DNA of 64,000 nt from contig OW203771.1 of NCBI GenBank assembly GCA_934045905.1, positions 3,224,001-3,288,000 of the forward strand. Direction: 5' to 3'. The notes beneath the pieces were generated by a model. It saw only the letters and a program-made list of their open reading frames with translations, was not told where the DNA came from and ran no database searches. The stretch's first letter is position 1; each line of letters opens with the position of its first letter. This stretch comes from Leuctra nigra (taxonomy: Eukaryota; Arthropoda; Insecta; Plecoptera; Leuctridae). Of this stretch, positions 1 to 9,830 are shown piece after piece. Both the position numbers and the translations under genes were made by a program.

Positions 1-350
1 TGAAGAAGGCGCAGGCTCTGCTGTGAGGACACGTTATGCCGTACAAGAGCTCTGAAAGAGAGAGAGGGTTACTCCAGCCACATTTCATAAGAGAGCCGGT
101 AAGAAACCCAGAAGGTACAGTTGTTCATCTGAAGGATCGATGCCGTGAAGAAGGCGCAGGCTCTGCTGTGAGGACACGTTATGCCGTACAAGAGCTCTGA
201 AAGAGAGAGAGGGTTACTCCAGCCACATTTCATAAGAGAGCCGGTAAGAAACCCAGAAGGTACAGTTGTTCATCTGAAGGATCGCTGCCGTGAAGAAGGC
301 GCAGGCTCTGCTGTGAGGACACGTTATGCCGTACAAGAGCTCTGAAAGAG
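1..350 (-). repeat. 145-bp tandem array of LIP1 exon 9 with its splice sites
   Basis: Units start at 1, 146 and 291 (period 145). Each holds a 124-nt exon and a 21-nt gap. On the minus strand the unit reads CTCTTTCAG|AGCTCTTGTAC and so on, encoding LLYGITCPHSRACAFF and NNCTFW, then the donor CTGGA|GTAACC. Exon copies lie at 341-218 and 196-73, and a third starts at 51 and leaves the window. LIP2 exon 9 is also 124 nt with the same phases, which supports the borders. The first two units differ at one site (gatcgatgcc against gatcgctgcc). The rightmost unit loses similarity right of about 353, so one array border lies just upstream of the first acceptor. The array may extend beyond the window. 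Confidence 0.85.
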
Positions 351-3300
351 AGAGATGACACTCCATTTCATAAGAGAGCCTCTAAGAAACCCGCGCAACA
401 TATCTACCCTTGAGTATAGCTCAAGGGTCCCATGGCCGTTTACCTTTCAGAAAAACAAATATTTTGAATATTCACAGCTTTGATGAGAAATTACTTACAG
501 CACTTATTTAAAATTGCCCTTCCTATTAACGTCGAACAATGAATCAGCATCTACGTAATATTAGAAATGATTTAAAGTGTCAACAAATTAAACAATCACG
601 TTGTCTGTCGCGTTAGCATGGGACGGTATTATTATGTAATTTTGGTTTGTTTTATTTCTACAATAATGAACATGAGATAACGGAGCAAGTCAACTGGTAT
701 CTGAACAGAAGTGATACCTGAGCGGAGCATAATGAAGTATTGGATCATTCAAATCACATTTGTATGTATTTGATTTATGTATTTGATTCAGCCCCAGATA
801 AGATTAGGTTCATAGATTAATGAGCATTAGATAAATATATTTAGTCTGTTGTGATCCTTAATTTGTATTTTTTTTTAATTTGTAGCTTTTTGTATCAATT
901 GATTTTCTCTGTTAGTTTTTCATAATTGGTTGTTATTCTATCACTTATGGAGTTTTACTCTGTTGGATGTATTGTACAAAAAAATCATATGATTAATAAA
1001 TAGAACATCTTGCCAATACTATGACGAATGTTTTTTTATAATTATTATTTTTGAAACATTTTTTTTATGACGAACATGTTCAAACTGTAACCTTCAACAG
1101 GGAATCTTGTCAGATCAGCGGGCGAGATGATGTTTGGCATCTGCTGATCGAACCACTTGCATCCCGGTTGGTTCCAGCCCCCGTTCATGTAGAAGTCCAC
1201 GTGTCCATAGGGCTGGATCATCCCCAGACCCAGCTGCGGAAAGAATCTTCGGGCACTCGTGTGCACCACCTGAGGAATTATACGCTCATCAGTAGGGCTA
1301 GGATGTTAAGGACATATCTTTTTTTAATTTTTTGTTCAGACACGTCTGAAATTTACAAATAAATATGTTTCATGTGTTGCTGGTTTCAAAAATGTGTCTT
1401 TTATTTTGCCTGAAAATGCCTTTTTCTCAATTTTTTGGAATTCAACCTTTTCTTGCTATTTAAAGGTATTTTTGTCCTTTTTTAAAATTATTGGGGAAAA
1501 TAATATCAAGTATTTGTTTCAAGTTCTACCACAATTGACTTCATCCCAAATGTCCATCCTCTACTTGGATGACCAACAACGATACTTGACACATTGACAC
1601 ATTCATACAATAATTTAAGTTCATTTAAACATCTTACTCCAAATTCAACTCCTGAAAATAAATCGAATAATATGTTGACGAAATTACAAAGCATAACATT
1701 TCATAGGTCCTTTTTAGGGATTTTATGGTTCTTTTTAAATAGTTTTAAGCGACTATTTGCCTGCCCTTTTGGACGATTCATAGGTCCTAAACGTCCTAGC
1801 CCTATTCATGAGGTGTTTGCTCTCAGAAACCATGGAGTGTAGATCTCTACTCAGATCAGATAGTCATATCGGGGAAATATTGGAATTGTTTGGACAAGGA
1901 CAACTTGCCGTATGGATTCTTTATTTGAAGGTTCATTTTGCCTATCTCAACAGAGCCAGGCTCCACTAGTGAGGATGTAACAGAGAGGAAACCCGGTACC
2001 GGCATGTAGCCTACTCTTATGAAAGATACCAAGAAGGCCAACGGCTTAACGTCCCATCCGAAGGACGGTGTAACATTTACAGCACGGGCCTCCACAACCC
2101 GCGCCGTCGAGAGACTGATCACACTAACCCAAAACACCCCAGTCTCTCTGGCCCAACGGCAGCAACTAGCACACAAGAGTTGAATGGTCACCCATCCAAC
2201 TACTGACCCCGCAAACTGGCTACTCGGTGATCTGACAAGAACTATGGTATGCAATAGGTATATTAGGCGTTAAGTCAACTTGTGGCGCGTATTCATAGAT
2301 ACAACAAGATATTCATCTCATGTAATCGTTTGGAGGTTTTGTTTATTACTTTCAGGCGTGAACTGACACACCGTTTCTCATCAATTATAGTCACAAGTAG
2401 GACAATTGTTCACGCTATGACTTTCAACTGTAGTTGGAATCTCGACTGCTTTTTCAGAACTAAATTGAGATTTCAACTGCAGTTGAACTCGATCGTGTTC
2501 AGTTCACACTGGTTTTCAACTGCGATTGAGATTTCAACTGCAGTTGAAAGTTAGAGTGTGAACACGGTATTACCTCCACGAAGCTAGCGTCTGTTTTGTC
2601 CAAGCGAACTTCCTTGACGTATCCCTCGAATGCAGTCTGAGCAGGATCCAGAGCTACAAGAGATAATGTAATAACAGAGGAAGAAGAGGTGCTGACATTC
2701 TGTGGAGTGGCTGAGAAAATCAGATGGCTAACGATTTTGTAAGAAGTCAATTTGTTGGAACAATTGGATTTCGTTGGAATGCCCTTATTGGCATTGAAAC
2801 CAAGTCAATTTTGGCATGAACCGTATTCTATACCCAAAGTGATATCTTTTTGAAATGAATACACAACGAAATTATTTATTTTTCGTTTTTGAATCGGGCA
2901 GTGTATAAAAACCTGGTTTCTTACCAACAATTGAAAACAAAATTTAACAACAATAATAACATTTTTAATAAGGTACCTATTATAATGTCACACGAATTAA
3001 AAGGTGTTTCCTGTCATGATGAAATGAATTCGTGTATAGTCTTTTTTCCCTTTGTATTATTTTACTCGCATGGTAAAATACAAATAAAATAAAAATCGTA
3101 TGTGCTTATCTTTACCGTATAATCTGGCAACGCCGGGAATTCCCTTGCACATGTACGAAGAAATGTGCGCGCCAAGACTGTGACCAATCACGTTGAACCT
3201 AGACGCAGAAGCTCCCCATTGGTTGATCAAATAGTTGCCCAATCTGTACAGTAAAAAATTTTAAAAATGTATTTCCTTTCAAAAAATAATTCTGGTTTTC

Positions 3301-6300
3301 CTGTTTTCTCCGAACGAACTGTGAGAAGTGGAGAAGACTTGGTTTTGCATCGAACCATCTCAAATCTTCCCTACCAGGCTTGTTCTAACTTTACTGGCTT
3401 GCTGCGGTTGTGGAAGAAGGTGCCTTTATGATTGAAAAGTGAAGTGAAACTACTGACTTGACTAGAGTGGCGCCGACGACTCTGGTGTTGGAAGCAACTT
3501 GCAAGTAGTTCAACATTGAAGCTCCTTTACCCCAATCGACCAGGATCACATTAGCGTCGTGCTGAAAGAGAAAAGCAACATTGATCATTCTGTGACATTT
3601 GCTTAAGAACTTCTATGCTTAAGAACCCCAATTTTTTTTGAAATCCATTCATTGGTTAAAATTTAAATAAATATCTCCTGATAGGCTGAAAAATGAAAAT
3701 GGTCTTCGATAAATCTGAGCAAACTTTATTTTGCATGGTCATTAAGACCAACATATTGTTTCTTATTTTACAAATTTTCATCCCAATCAGTTAAGAACGT
3801 ATGAACTTATTGACATTTATAATAGCTGTCAGAGATGAAGTATCGAAATTAATGTTTTCCAGTGCCAATTAAATTGAACCTGATTTGCTATGTACCAGGG
3901 TGCCAAGATGCTATTTTCAAGTTTCGATGAAAAGCATACTTTTATGTTGATCGAGTGGATCATATTTCAATGTAATATAGATGTATATGTTTTCTGGGTG
4001 TTGTGTACGCATTTCCGGTTCGAGAATTTACACGTACCCGTGCTCGCTCATCAACGCGTTACACTGAGCGTTTTTATTTCGCCGGTTATCTTCCAAACAT
4101 CCTTCCGAAGTGAGATTCTCTTAATTTCCATCAATATCAAGAAGTGGACTGTTTGGTTGAGACGGTGGAATATGGAATGGGGAAACGACGGTTTATCTGT
4201 ATTCTGTGGAGTCTAAGAGAGATTCATCTCAACTAGGAACAACAACTCACGTGCGTCAAGATGGCGTCTTTCATGTCGCGGACCCAAGTTGTGTTCCCGC
4301 TGTTCGCGAACCCATGGATTATGAAGAAGGTTTGCCGAGAGCCAACAAAATCGGAACCGTTCAAGTTGAATTCAGTGTCTGTAGTGCTCAAGTTGAATCT
4401 GTTGTCGTGATAGATTAGTTCTCTCCAGAAAATTATCAAAACTTATTCAATTTCATCAGTTTGTAGGAATGTTTGCCAAAGTCTGCTTTCATTGCTATTT
4501 TAGACTCTACTGGGTATATAACCCATTTTGATGAATAGAGCTCAATGTATAAGCAGGCTACCATACCTACTGTTGAAGTCTTGAGATATTGCTGCGTCAT
4601 TATGAGCTTCTGGTTGTTAAACTGTAAACTATCGTGACTGATACTAGGTTTCAATCAAAACTAATTAGTATTTTCTTAAATTTTGTCTTCCCACTAAATA
4701 ATTTAAAAAAAAACATATAGTAACGACCCGTTACAGCATAGACAAAATAATGCACATACTGGAGTACTTGATGACCTCTGGTGAGATATTTATGGTAAAA
4801 TAATCGTATTTTACACTTTGAGGTCGTACCAGAGGCAACTCTAAAGCAAGAGTGAACCAGAGTGCTCCACTGTAGGGCAGTATTTAGTCAATTAGGCTGT
4901 AATGGGTCGCTACTATCTGATTTTTTAAAAGTATTAAGTGGGAAGACAAAATTTCAAAAAACGCTCTGACGAACCTTGCGATTCCCGTTCGCTTACCCAG
5001 GCCTCTGAAACACTCCATTTGTTTTTTCATAACTTCTACTTATTTGCTACGCACCTGCCACGCTGGATCGGTGTGTAAAGATAGAACCTGGTCTGAATCG
5101 ATTCCGGAGACATTGGAGCTGGCAGAGGTCTAGTGACGGTGAGCCACGGATAGTGCAGTGAGAAGCAGCCGAGATCCCCGTAGCAGACTTCTTTAGGAAG
5201 TACAAGGTCGACTACTTTGCCGGGCAGAGATACGACGGTGTCCACTCCAGCCGCCGCCACGTCCATGCTGACGTTCACAACTTGCGAGAAGATATCCTGG
5301 GTAGCGTTTACAACCTCGACGACGACGTTGTTGGTCACGTTGGCGATTTCTTCGACGACAATTACATGGATATTAGGAACTTTTTCGGCGTCTTTAGTAA
5401 CATTGAAGGCTTTTTCGACATCTTTGTTGTCATTAGAGAAATCGGCAACGACATCTTTGGTGACGTTAGAAATGTTATCAACGACATCTTTGGTGAAGTT
5501 AGAAATGTTATCAACGACATCTTTGGTAGCGTAAGAAATTTTATCAACGACATCTTTGGTGGCGTTAGAAATATTATCAACGACATCTTTTGTGGCGTTA
5601 GAAATGTTATCAACGACATCTTTGGTGTCGTTAGAAATGTTATCAACCACATCTTTGGTGACGTTAGAAATGTTATCAACTACATCTTTGGTAACGTTAG
5701 AAATGTTATTAACGACATCTTTGGTGACGTTAGAAATGTTATCAACGACATCTTTGGTGACGTTAGAAATGTTATCAACTACATCTTTAGTAACGTTAGA
5801 AATGTTATCAACCACATCTTTGGTGACGTAAGAAATTTGTTCATCAACTTCTTTGGAGACATTCGGGACTTTCTCAACATCTTTGTTGTCATTAGGGAAG
5901 ACAATGATATCATTTATGATATTGTACATTTCTTTAACGCCATCTTTAGCTGCTTTAAATACTTTGTCGACATATTCGTTGAAATAAGTAATGGCTACGC
6001 CATCTTTGATGGCATTAGAGATTTGTTCAAATACATCTTTGTAGACAGTAGATATTTGTTTAACGACATCTTTGTAGAGTGTAGATAATTGTTTCACGAC
6101 AGCTGTTGTAACATTATATAATTCTCCGACGATATCTTTATTGATACTAGCAACCTCGATCGCGCCATCTTTGATGATATTGGTGACCTGAGCAATAAAA
6201 CATTGTTCTGATTGCCAATGTTTTCATCAAGTCTACCACTAACTTCATGGGAAACACGGCAAAATATTAGAAACCTGGATGTCTTTGCTATAATTTTATT

Positions 6301-7874
6301 TCTTGGGTACAGGAAAGGATTTTCATTTAAATTTGTTATTGTGGTAATACTACTTAAGGTGCTGCAAGCGTGAGCGATTTTGCTGCTTTTTGTAGACACG
6401 TTTTGCGATACGATTGGAGACAAAATGGGTATACCAAATTATTTGAAATTTTAATCGTTATTAGATAAAAGACAAACTTAGGGTTATTCCTTGGTACATT
6501 TATAATTTTTTGTTTCGTTAGATTTTTGGTGAAAGATTAGCTATTTTCTCGTCTCCCTGGGCGCCGTATAAAATTAAATTTCAAAAATAAGTCAAGTGAT
6601 AACCCTATGTTTGTCTTTCATCTAATCATGGTTAAAATTTGAGATCAATTGGTTTACGGGTTTGGTCTCCAATCGTATCGCAAATTTCATTGCTTTGAGC
6701 GGTTTTGTTGAATAACCGGCGCCTAATTAACGATGCAATAAGCAAAAAAATAAAAAGTGCTGCTAATTTACAATCAGACTGATCTTGTGAACATCCTGTA
6801 AAAGTTACACTCACTTATGAAACAATTTTTCTCTCTCAATTTTCTAAAACGGCCGAGCGCTAGTATCACCTTAAGGGTTAAAATAAATAACAGTATGCGG
6901 AACCTGATTCCTTTCCATCCAAGATATATGGAATAGGCCTTTAGTATGCTGATATGCTGATACCTCTCCTTTGTCTTCATCGGTTGTGCTGATTGGTGTC
7001 ATCTTCCTCAAAGCGTTCATTGATCCTTGAATGAGGTTCTTGTCTCCCCCTACTAAGTCCTTGGAGTACCTTGATGATCCACCTGGAAGAGCTTTGAAAT
7101 AAGTTAATTACATTCTATTCGTTTCGTTCAGACTGTTCTACTGTGCAGCTAATGTATCTTATACCGTGAAATCAATATGTTCCAGTACGTCTTTCTTCTT
7201 GCTATGTGTCAAGTCTCATTTACACGGTCCATTTACCAGTCAAATCCTTTGATCAATTCTTTACTTATTCTTTTAATTTAAATGAATCGTTTAACACGAT
7301 AAAATTTTATTTAGCAAAACATTTTTTTTATTTTTTTTAAATCAAAAAAATCCAGTTATCCAGTCAATGTGATCCAGTCAATCAACATAAATGTATCTGC
7401 TTTTCATTGAAACGTGAAAATAGCTTCTAAACTGGTATACTAAAGCAAATCAGATTCATGTTGCAGTGGAAAAACAGTCATTTCGATACTTCATTTGTGA
7501 CAGTTATTAAAAATGTCAATAAGTTGATACTTAATTGATTGGAATGCACATTTGTAATTTCATTGTCAGTCTATCAGGAGATATTTATTTAAATTTTAAC
7601 CAAAGAACGGATTTCAAAAAAATTAGAGTCTTCATACAGAAAAGGTTGTCTTTACATGTGTGCAAAAATTCAGATCGATCGGTGAAACGGTGCGAATTTT
7701 ATTGCTCCAGGTAGCAGCAAAAAAAGGAGAATAAATAAATAAAAAGAGGTCCGTGTCAAAAGAGATAAAAGGAGTCGCTCGCTCAAGTAACAACACTTAC
7801 CGCCTGACATAAGTGCAATAAACAGCACCACTGCAGTCATCATTGCAGCACCTTGACCATTCACACAATGTGGA
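218..7874 (-). CDS. LIP1: secreted pancreatic-type lipase with a long 11-mer repeat domain (3' end off the window)
   Basis: Model: CDS exons, minus strand, 7843-7801, 7082-6964, 6187-5055, 4398-4251, 3561-3458, 3243-3116, 2653-2574, 1269-1092 and 341-218. All junctions are GT-AG and the phases run 1,0,2,0,2,1,0,1,2 without a break. The start MMTAVVLFIALMSG looks like a signal peptide, so the product should be secreted. Exons 2-3 give a long helical repeat region. The lipase domain begins at CYGDLGCF and has the oxyanion-side FIIHGF, the nucleophile in GHSLGAH (Ser codon about 3177-3179), the acid in ALDPAQ and the histidine in CPHSRA, so the catalytic triad looks intact. Family knowledge: this fold hydrolyses acylglycerols or phospholipids; the substrate here cannot be told. 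Exon 5 must stop at the internal donor AA|GTCAGT to keep phase with exon 6. After exon 9 the last one or two exons (seen in LIP2) lie left of base 1. Identity as a lipase is very secure; exon ends are inferred. Confidence 0.88.
342..1091. other. LIP1 intron 8, no recognised content
   Basis: About 0.75 kb of AT-rich sequence between exon 8 and the exon 9 array. No ORF, repeat or RNA was seen. Confidence 0.5.
1092..1269 (-). CDS. LIP1 exon 8: HVDFYMNGG region of lipase domain
   Basis: 178 nt starting after CTCAG with VVHTSARRFF, then GMIQPYGHVDFYMNGGWNQP followed by GC. The HVDFY.NGG..QPGC motif is diagnostic for pancreatic-type lipases. The donor is GAAG|GTTACA (phase 1). LIP2 exon 8 is 172 nt; the two-residue difference falls in the lid-side segment after the QPGC cysteine. 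Confidence 0.9.
1856..2255 (-). mobile_element. SINE-like fragment with 5S-rRNA-like and CGTCC..GGACG motifs
   Basis: On the minus strand, CAGTAGTTGGATGGGTGACC resembles the 5S rRNA internal-promoter end. About 140 nt on is CGTCCTTCGGATGGGACGTT, a motif I associate with SINE bodies. It lies in LIP1 intron 7. A shorter relative (caccccag..tctctggcccaacgg) is at about 19790-19835. The class is an inference. Confidence 0.4.
2408..2563. repeat. Small foldback with repeated CAACTGCAGTTG palindrome, beside LIP1 exon 7 donor
   Basis: The left arm starts gttcacgctatgactttcaa and the right arm ends with ttgaaagttagagtgtgaac, its imperfect inverse. Inside are several caactgcagttg or caactgtagttg palindromes. 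It ends 10 bp from the donor at 2573. Confidence 0.6.
3116..3243 (-). CDS. LIP1 exon 6: nucleophile elbow GHSLGAH
   Basis: 128 nt, entered in phase 2 and left in phase 1. It begins LGNYLINQWG and carries FNVIGHSLGAH, the classic lipase nucleophile elbow (G-x-S-x-G). The donor is ATACG|GTAAAG. LIP2 exon 6 (22258-22385) has the same length and nearly the same sequence, with GHSLGAQ. Confidence 0.9.
3640..4085 (-). mobile_element. Repeat family B, reverse copy in LIP1 intron 4
   Basis: Contains taaataaatatctcctgata and ends with cgtgctcgctcatcaacgcg, the reverse of the 26918-27352 block. It occupies most of the intron between exons 4 and 5. Confidence 0.65.
4670..5010. mobile_element. Foldback MITE, family D, in LIP1 intron 3
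   Basis: The arms carry gtcttcccactaaataattt and its inverse aagtgggaagacaaaattt, with gtaacgacccgttacag / ctgtaatgggtcgctac inside. It ends with cgctctgacgaacc..cgattcccgttcgctt, the same end as the copy at 45611-46013. The left end is shortened. Confidence 0.7.
5055..6187 (-). CDS. LIP1 exon 3: tandem 11-residue repeat region plus start of lipase domain
   Basis: The exon is 1133 nt; the matching LIP2 exon is 281 nt. Its core (about 5450-5850) is a 33-bp in-frame tandem repeat giving 12 consecutive units that end in TKDVV, typically read as DNISNVTKDVV. More degenerate 11-mers lie on both sides (QLSTLYKDVVK, QISTVYKDVFE, SNDNKDVEK). Each unit has hydrophobics V, V, I, V spaced as in an 11/3 amphipathic helix, and most have two N-glycosylation sequons (N-I-S and N-V-T, N-A-T, N-D-T or N-F-T). 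The 3' part gives CYGDLGCF and RFYLYT of the lipase domain. The donor is GGCAG|GTGCGT (phase 2), identical in LIP2. No stop interrupts the 377 codons. Such 11-mers recall lipid-surface helices of synuclein, perilipin and LEA type; that functional link is inference. Confidence 0.88.
6354..6874. mobile_element. TTAA-site palindromic MITE, family A, in LIP1 intron 2
   Basis: TTAA flanks both ends. The termini are AGGTGCTGCAAGCGTGAGCG and the inverse of GGTGATACTAGCGCTCGGCC. Internal foldback: gggttattccttggtac / ataaccctatgtttgtc and paired atacgattggagac / gtctccaatcgtat. TTAA points to piggyBac-type mobilisation (inference). Confidence 0.8.
7370..7790 (+). mobile_element. Repeat family B fragment in LIP1 intron 1
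   Basis: Ends with ggtccgtgtcaaaagagata then ggagtcgctcgctca, the family 3' end. It stops 8-10 bp short of the donor of exon 1. Confidence 0.6.
7801..7874 (-). CDS. LIP1 exon 1: leader end, signal peptide, donor CG|GTAAGT
   Basis: A likely acceptor, TTCGCAG, precedes base 7874, so a 5'UTR intron exists as in LIP2. The chosen start is 7843; it opens a hydrophobic 14-residue stretch and makes coding exon 1 exactly 43 nt, the same as LIP2. An out-of-frame ATG at 7860 opens a 6-codon upstream ORF whose TGA overlaps the main ATG. The non-coding first exon and promoter of LIP1 were not found. Confidence 0.75.
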
Positions 7875-7947
7875 CTGCGAATTCAAAACACAGATCTTGT
7901 AGGTAAATGAAAACTGCACGGCAAGAGGAAGTCAATTTCATATTCAC

Positions 7948-8375
7948 TTTAGGAAAACGCTCGGTGTAACGCGTTGATAAGCGAGCCTTCGTATTTGTAC
8001 GAATCAGTGGTCAGTATAATGTCAAAAACTCTTGAAAGTTCATTACTGGTTTGTCAAAGAACACTGATGCTGCTGGTCCCAATGGAAGTTTAAAATTTGG
8101 TGATGATCAATCGAGCGATTTTGCCACTTATTGCAGGCACTTCTTTTGGATACGATTAAAGACAAAATGGGTTAACGAAATAATTTTGATCAGTCAAATG
8201 ATTCCAGTTTCAATTTGATGACAGATTTTCTTTCATAATGCCAAGCTAAGTACGAACACTTATAGACCGATTTTGCTGAAAATCATTAGGCCAATGCACT
8301 GATTAGTAATGAAACTTTTGTGAATACATTGTCCGGGTACGTGACTTCGTTTCAAATGTAATGGAAAACACTGGC

Positions 8376-8447
<72 letters not shown>

Positions 8448-8448
8448 C

Positions 8449-8482
<34 letters not shown>

Positions 8483-8535
8483 AATTCAGAGATCCGAGCC
8501 AAAGTTTCAAATAGAGAAGCTCGCTCCGCTCTCTT
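7948..8535 (+). mobile_element. Repeat family B copy upstream of LIP1, with CAGA microsatellite
   Basis: Starts taggaaaacgctcggtgtaa and ends with gagaagctcgctccgctctc. It holds the (CAGA)n tract. It lies within about 80 bp of the LIP1 leader and so may supply promoter or 5'UTR-intron sequence. Confidence 0.55.
8377..8481 (+). repeat. (CAGA)n microsatellite
   Basis: About 26 tetranucleotide units with one imperfect unit (gacc). It gives false open frames rich in LSVC on the minus strand. Confidence 0.95.
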
Positions 8536-8837
8536 GATAAGATTGGGATATACATAAACACTTCTGAAAAGACATACGTGGTTTACACCAAACCGAGATA
8601 ATTTTAATTATCAATCGAAATCACTTGTATTGACCATCGTTGTTCTTGTAAAAGACGCCCCAAGCAATACGAAGGCTCGCTTCTTCACGCGTTTCACTGA
8701 GCGTTTTCCTAGTCACATATTTACCGAGTCATCGCCTAGCTCTAGCCGTCATTGGAACACCGCTATCTCTGTCACACACCTACACGATACTGACGTGCAT
8801 TGAAGACAAGATAGCAAAGTACTCGTTATACCCATTA

Positions 8838-9000
8838 TATTAAACACTCCATTTAAAATACCAGCCAAGTCTCTCCAACTTAAAATAAACAATATATGAA
8901 ACATCAGAACTGACAAGTCAAAATATTCACAAAGTCAACACTTTATATTTAATAATATCAAAAAATACTTGGCGCACCGTGTGAAAGAGCACCCACAGAA
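8838..9000. mobile_element. Diverged single arm of the 31613-32007 hairpin family
   Basis: Shares agccaagtctctccaactta, the caagtcaaaa/aagtcaacactttat block and atcaaaaaatacttggcgca with the hairpin arm. Confidence 0.6.
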
Positions 9001-9189
9001 GTATAGGCAAGAAAAACAATAAACCAATATCAACACCATCATTTGAAAATAGAAATAAATAATGGACAGAAATTAATTGAAACCAAATAGAAACAAAGAG
9101 GAATCATAATTACAATACAAAACATAAAAGCGTTTCCCATTAATCTTATTTAGTAAGCTACAGTCCATTTTTTTATATTCTCATAAGAA

Positions 9190-9419
9190 TTAAAATCTGC
9201 TTATCAGCTTAAATTTAAGCTCGGGTGGTTCATGCAGATTTACCGGTTTACCTCCTTTTGCCAGTTTGTTTTTGTGAGGTCCCACTGCTTTTGTTTTGAT
9301 TGATTTAGATTTAGACCCAACTGTTGCTGTGTCCGTTGCGGCTTCGGGTGTTGCTGCAGTTGCGTCTCTTGCAGTGTTTTTCGCAACAAAACAAAACGTT
9401 ACAATCGGATTTGCTAGAA
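9190..9419 (-). other. Exon-like open frame, Ala/Thr/Lys-rich, unassigned
   Basis: After a CCTCCAG acceptor-like site at 9420-9426, the frame reads LANPIVTFCFVAKNTARDAT, later KSKSIKTKAVGPHKNKLAKG, and ends PPELKFKLISRF, stop at 9190. It is GC-richer than its flanks and has no ATG. It could be the last exon of an unseen gene, a decayed gene or part of an element. I do not recognise it. It lies upstream of LIP1 on the same strand. Confidence 0.25.
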
Positions 9420-9688
9420 CTGGAGGACATCATTTGTTTCTGTACATGTTCTGGATGATGATGATGATTTGAAGTAATATTTCGCTAATACTTTACGCAG
9501 ATTGATTGAGTTTTGTTGCTATTGATTGATTCACTTACATTGATTTTTTACGAGAAATTGATTGGTTAACAATTAACATTATAATTATTTTAACTTGATA
9601 GAAAGAATACCTGATCACTGAGCTATATCCTAAAACAGCTAGGTGCTTTGATTATAATCGAAATGAAGAGAGAAATCCTTGCCATTGC

Positions 9689-9830
9689 CATACCGGAGGT
9701 CTATTCTAGAACGTTTTCCCAATTCCATTCTGATGGAATCCGGTCACGGCCATAAGGATTAACATCGAATTTCATCGAATTTCATCAGAATTGGGGATTT
9801 AAAAGTTCTAGAATAGGGCGTCAGGTGGTA
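9689..9830. mobile_element. Short foldback element
   Basis: Left arm ggtctattctagaacgtttt, right arm aaaagttctagaatagggcg. Imperfect hairpin of about 140 bp. Confidence 0.5.

Noticed and set aside
3391..3457. Extension of LIP1 exon 5 past the AA|GTCAGT donor
   Set aside because: Reading on, or using TCA|GTAG, breaks phase with exon 6. The GTCAGT donor keeps frame and gives the family spacing before GHSLG in both copies.
5282..6088. Plus-strand 268-codon frame (repeats of NVINDIFGDVR)
   Set aside because: It is the opposite-strand shadow of the 33-bp LIP1 repeat. The minus frame has splice sites, phase match and the lipase domain.
8260..8561. Cys/Leu/Ser/Val-rich frames
   Set aside because: Translation of the (CAGA)n microsatellite.
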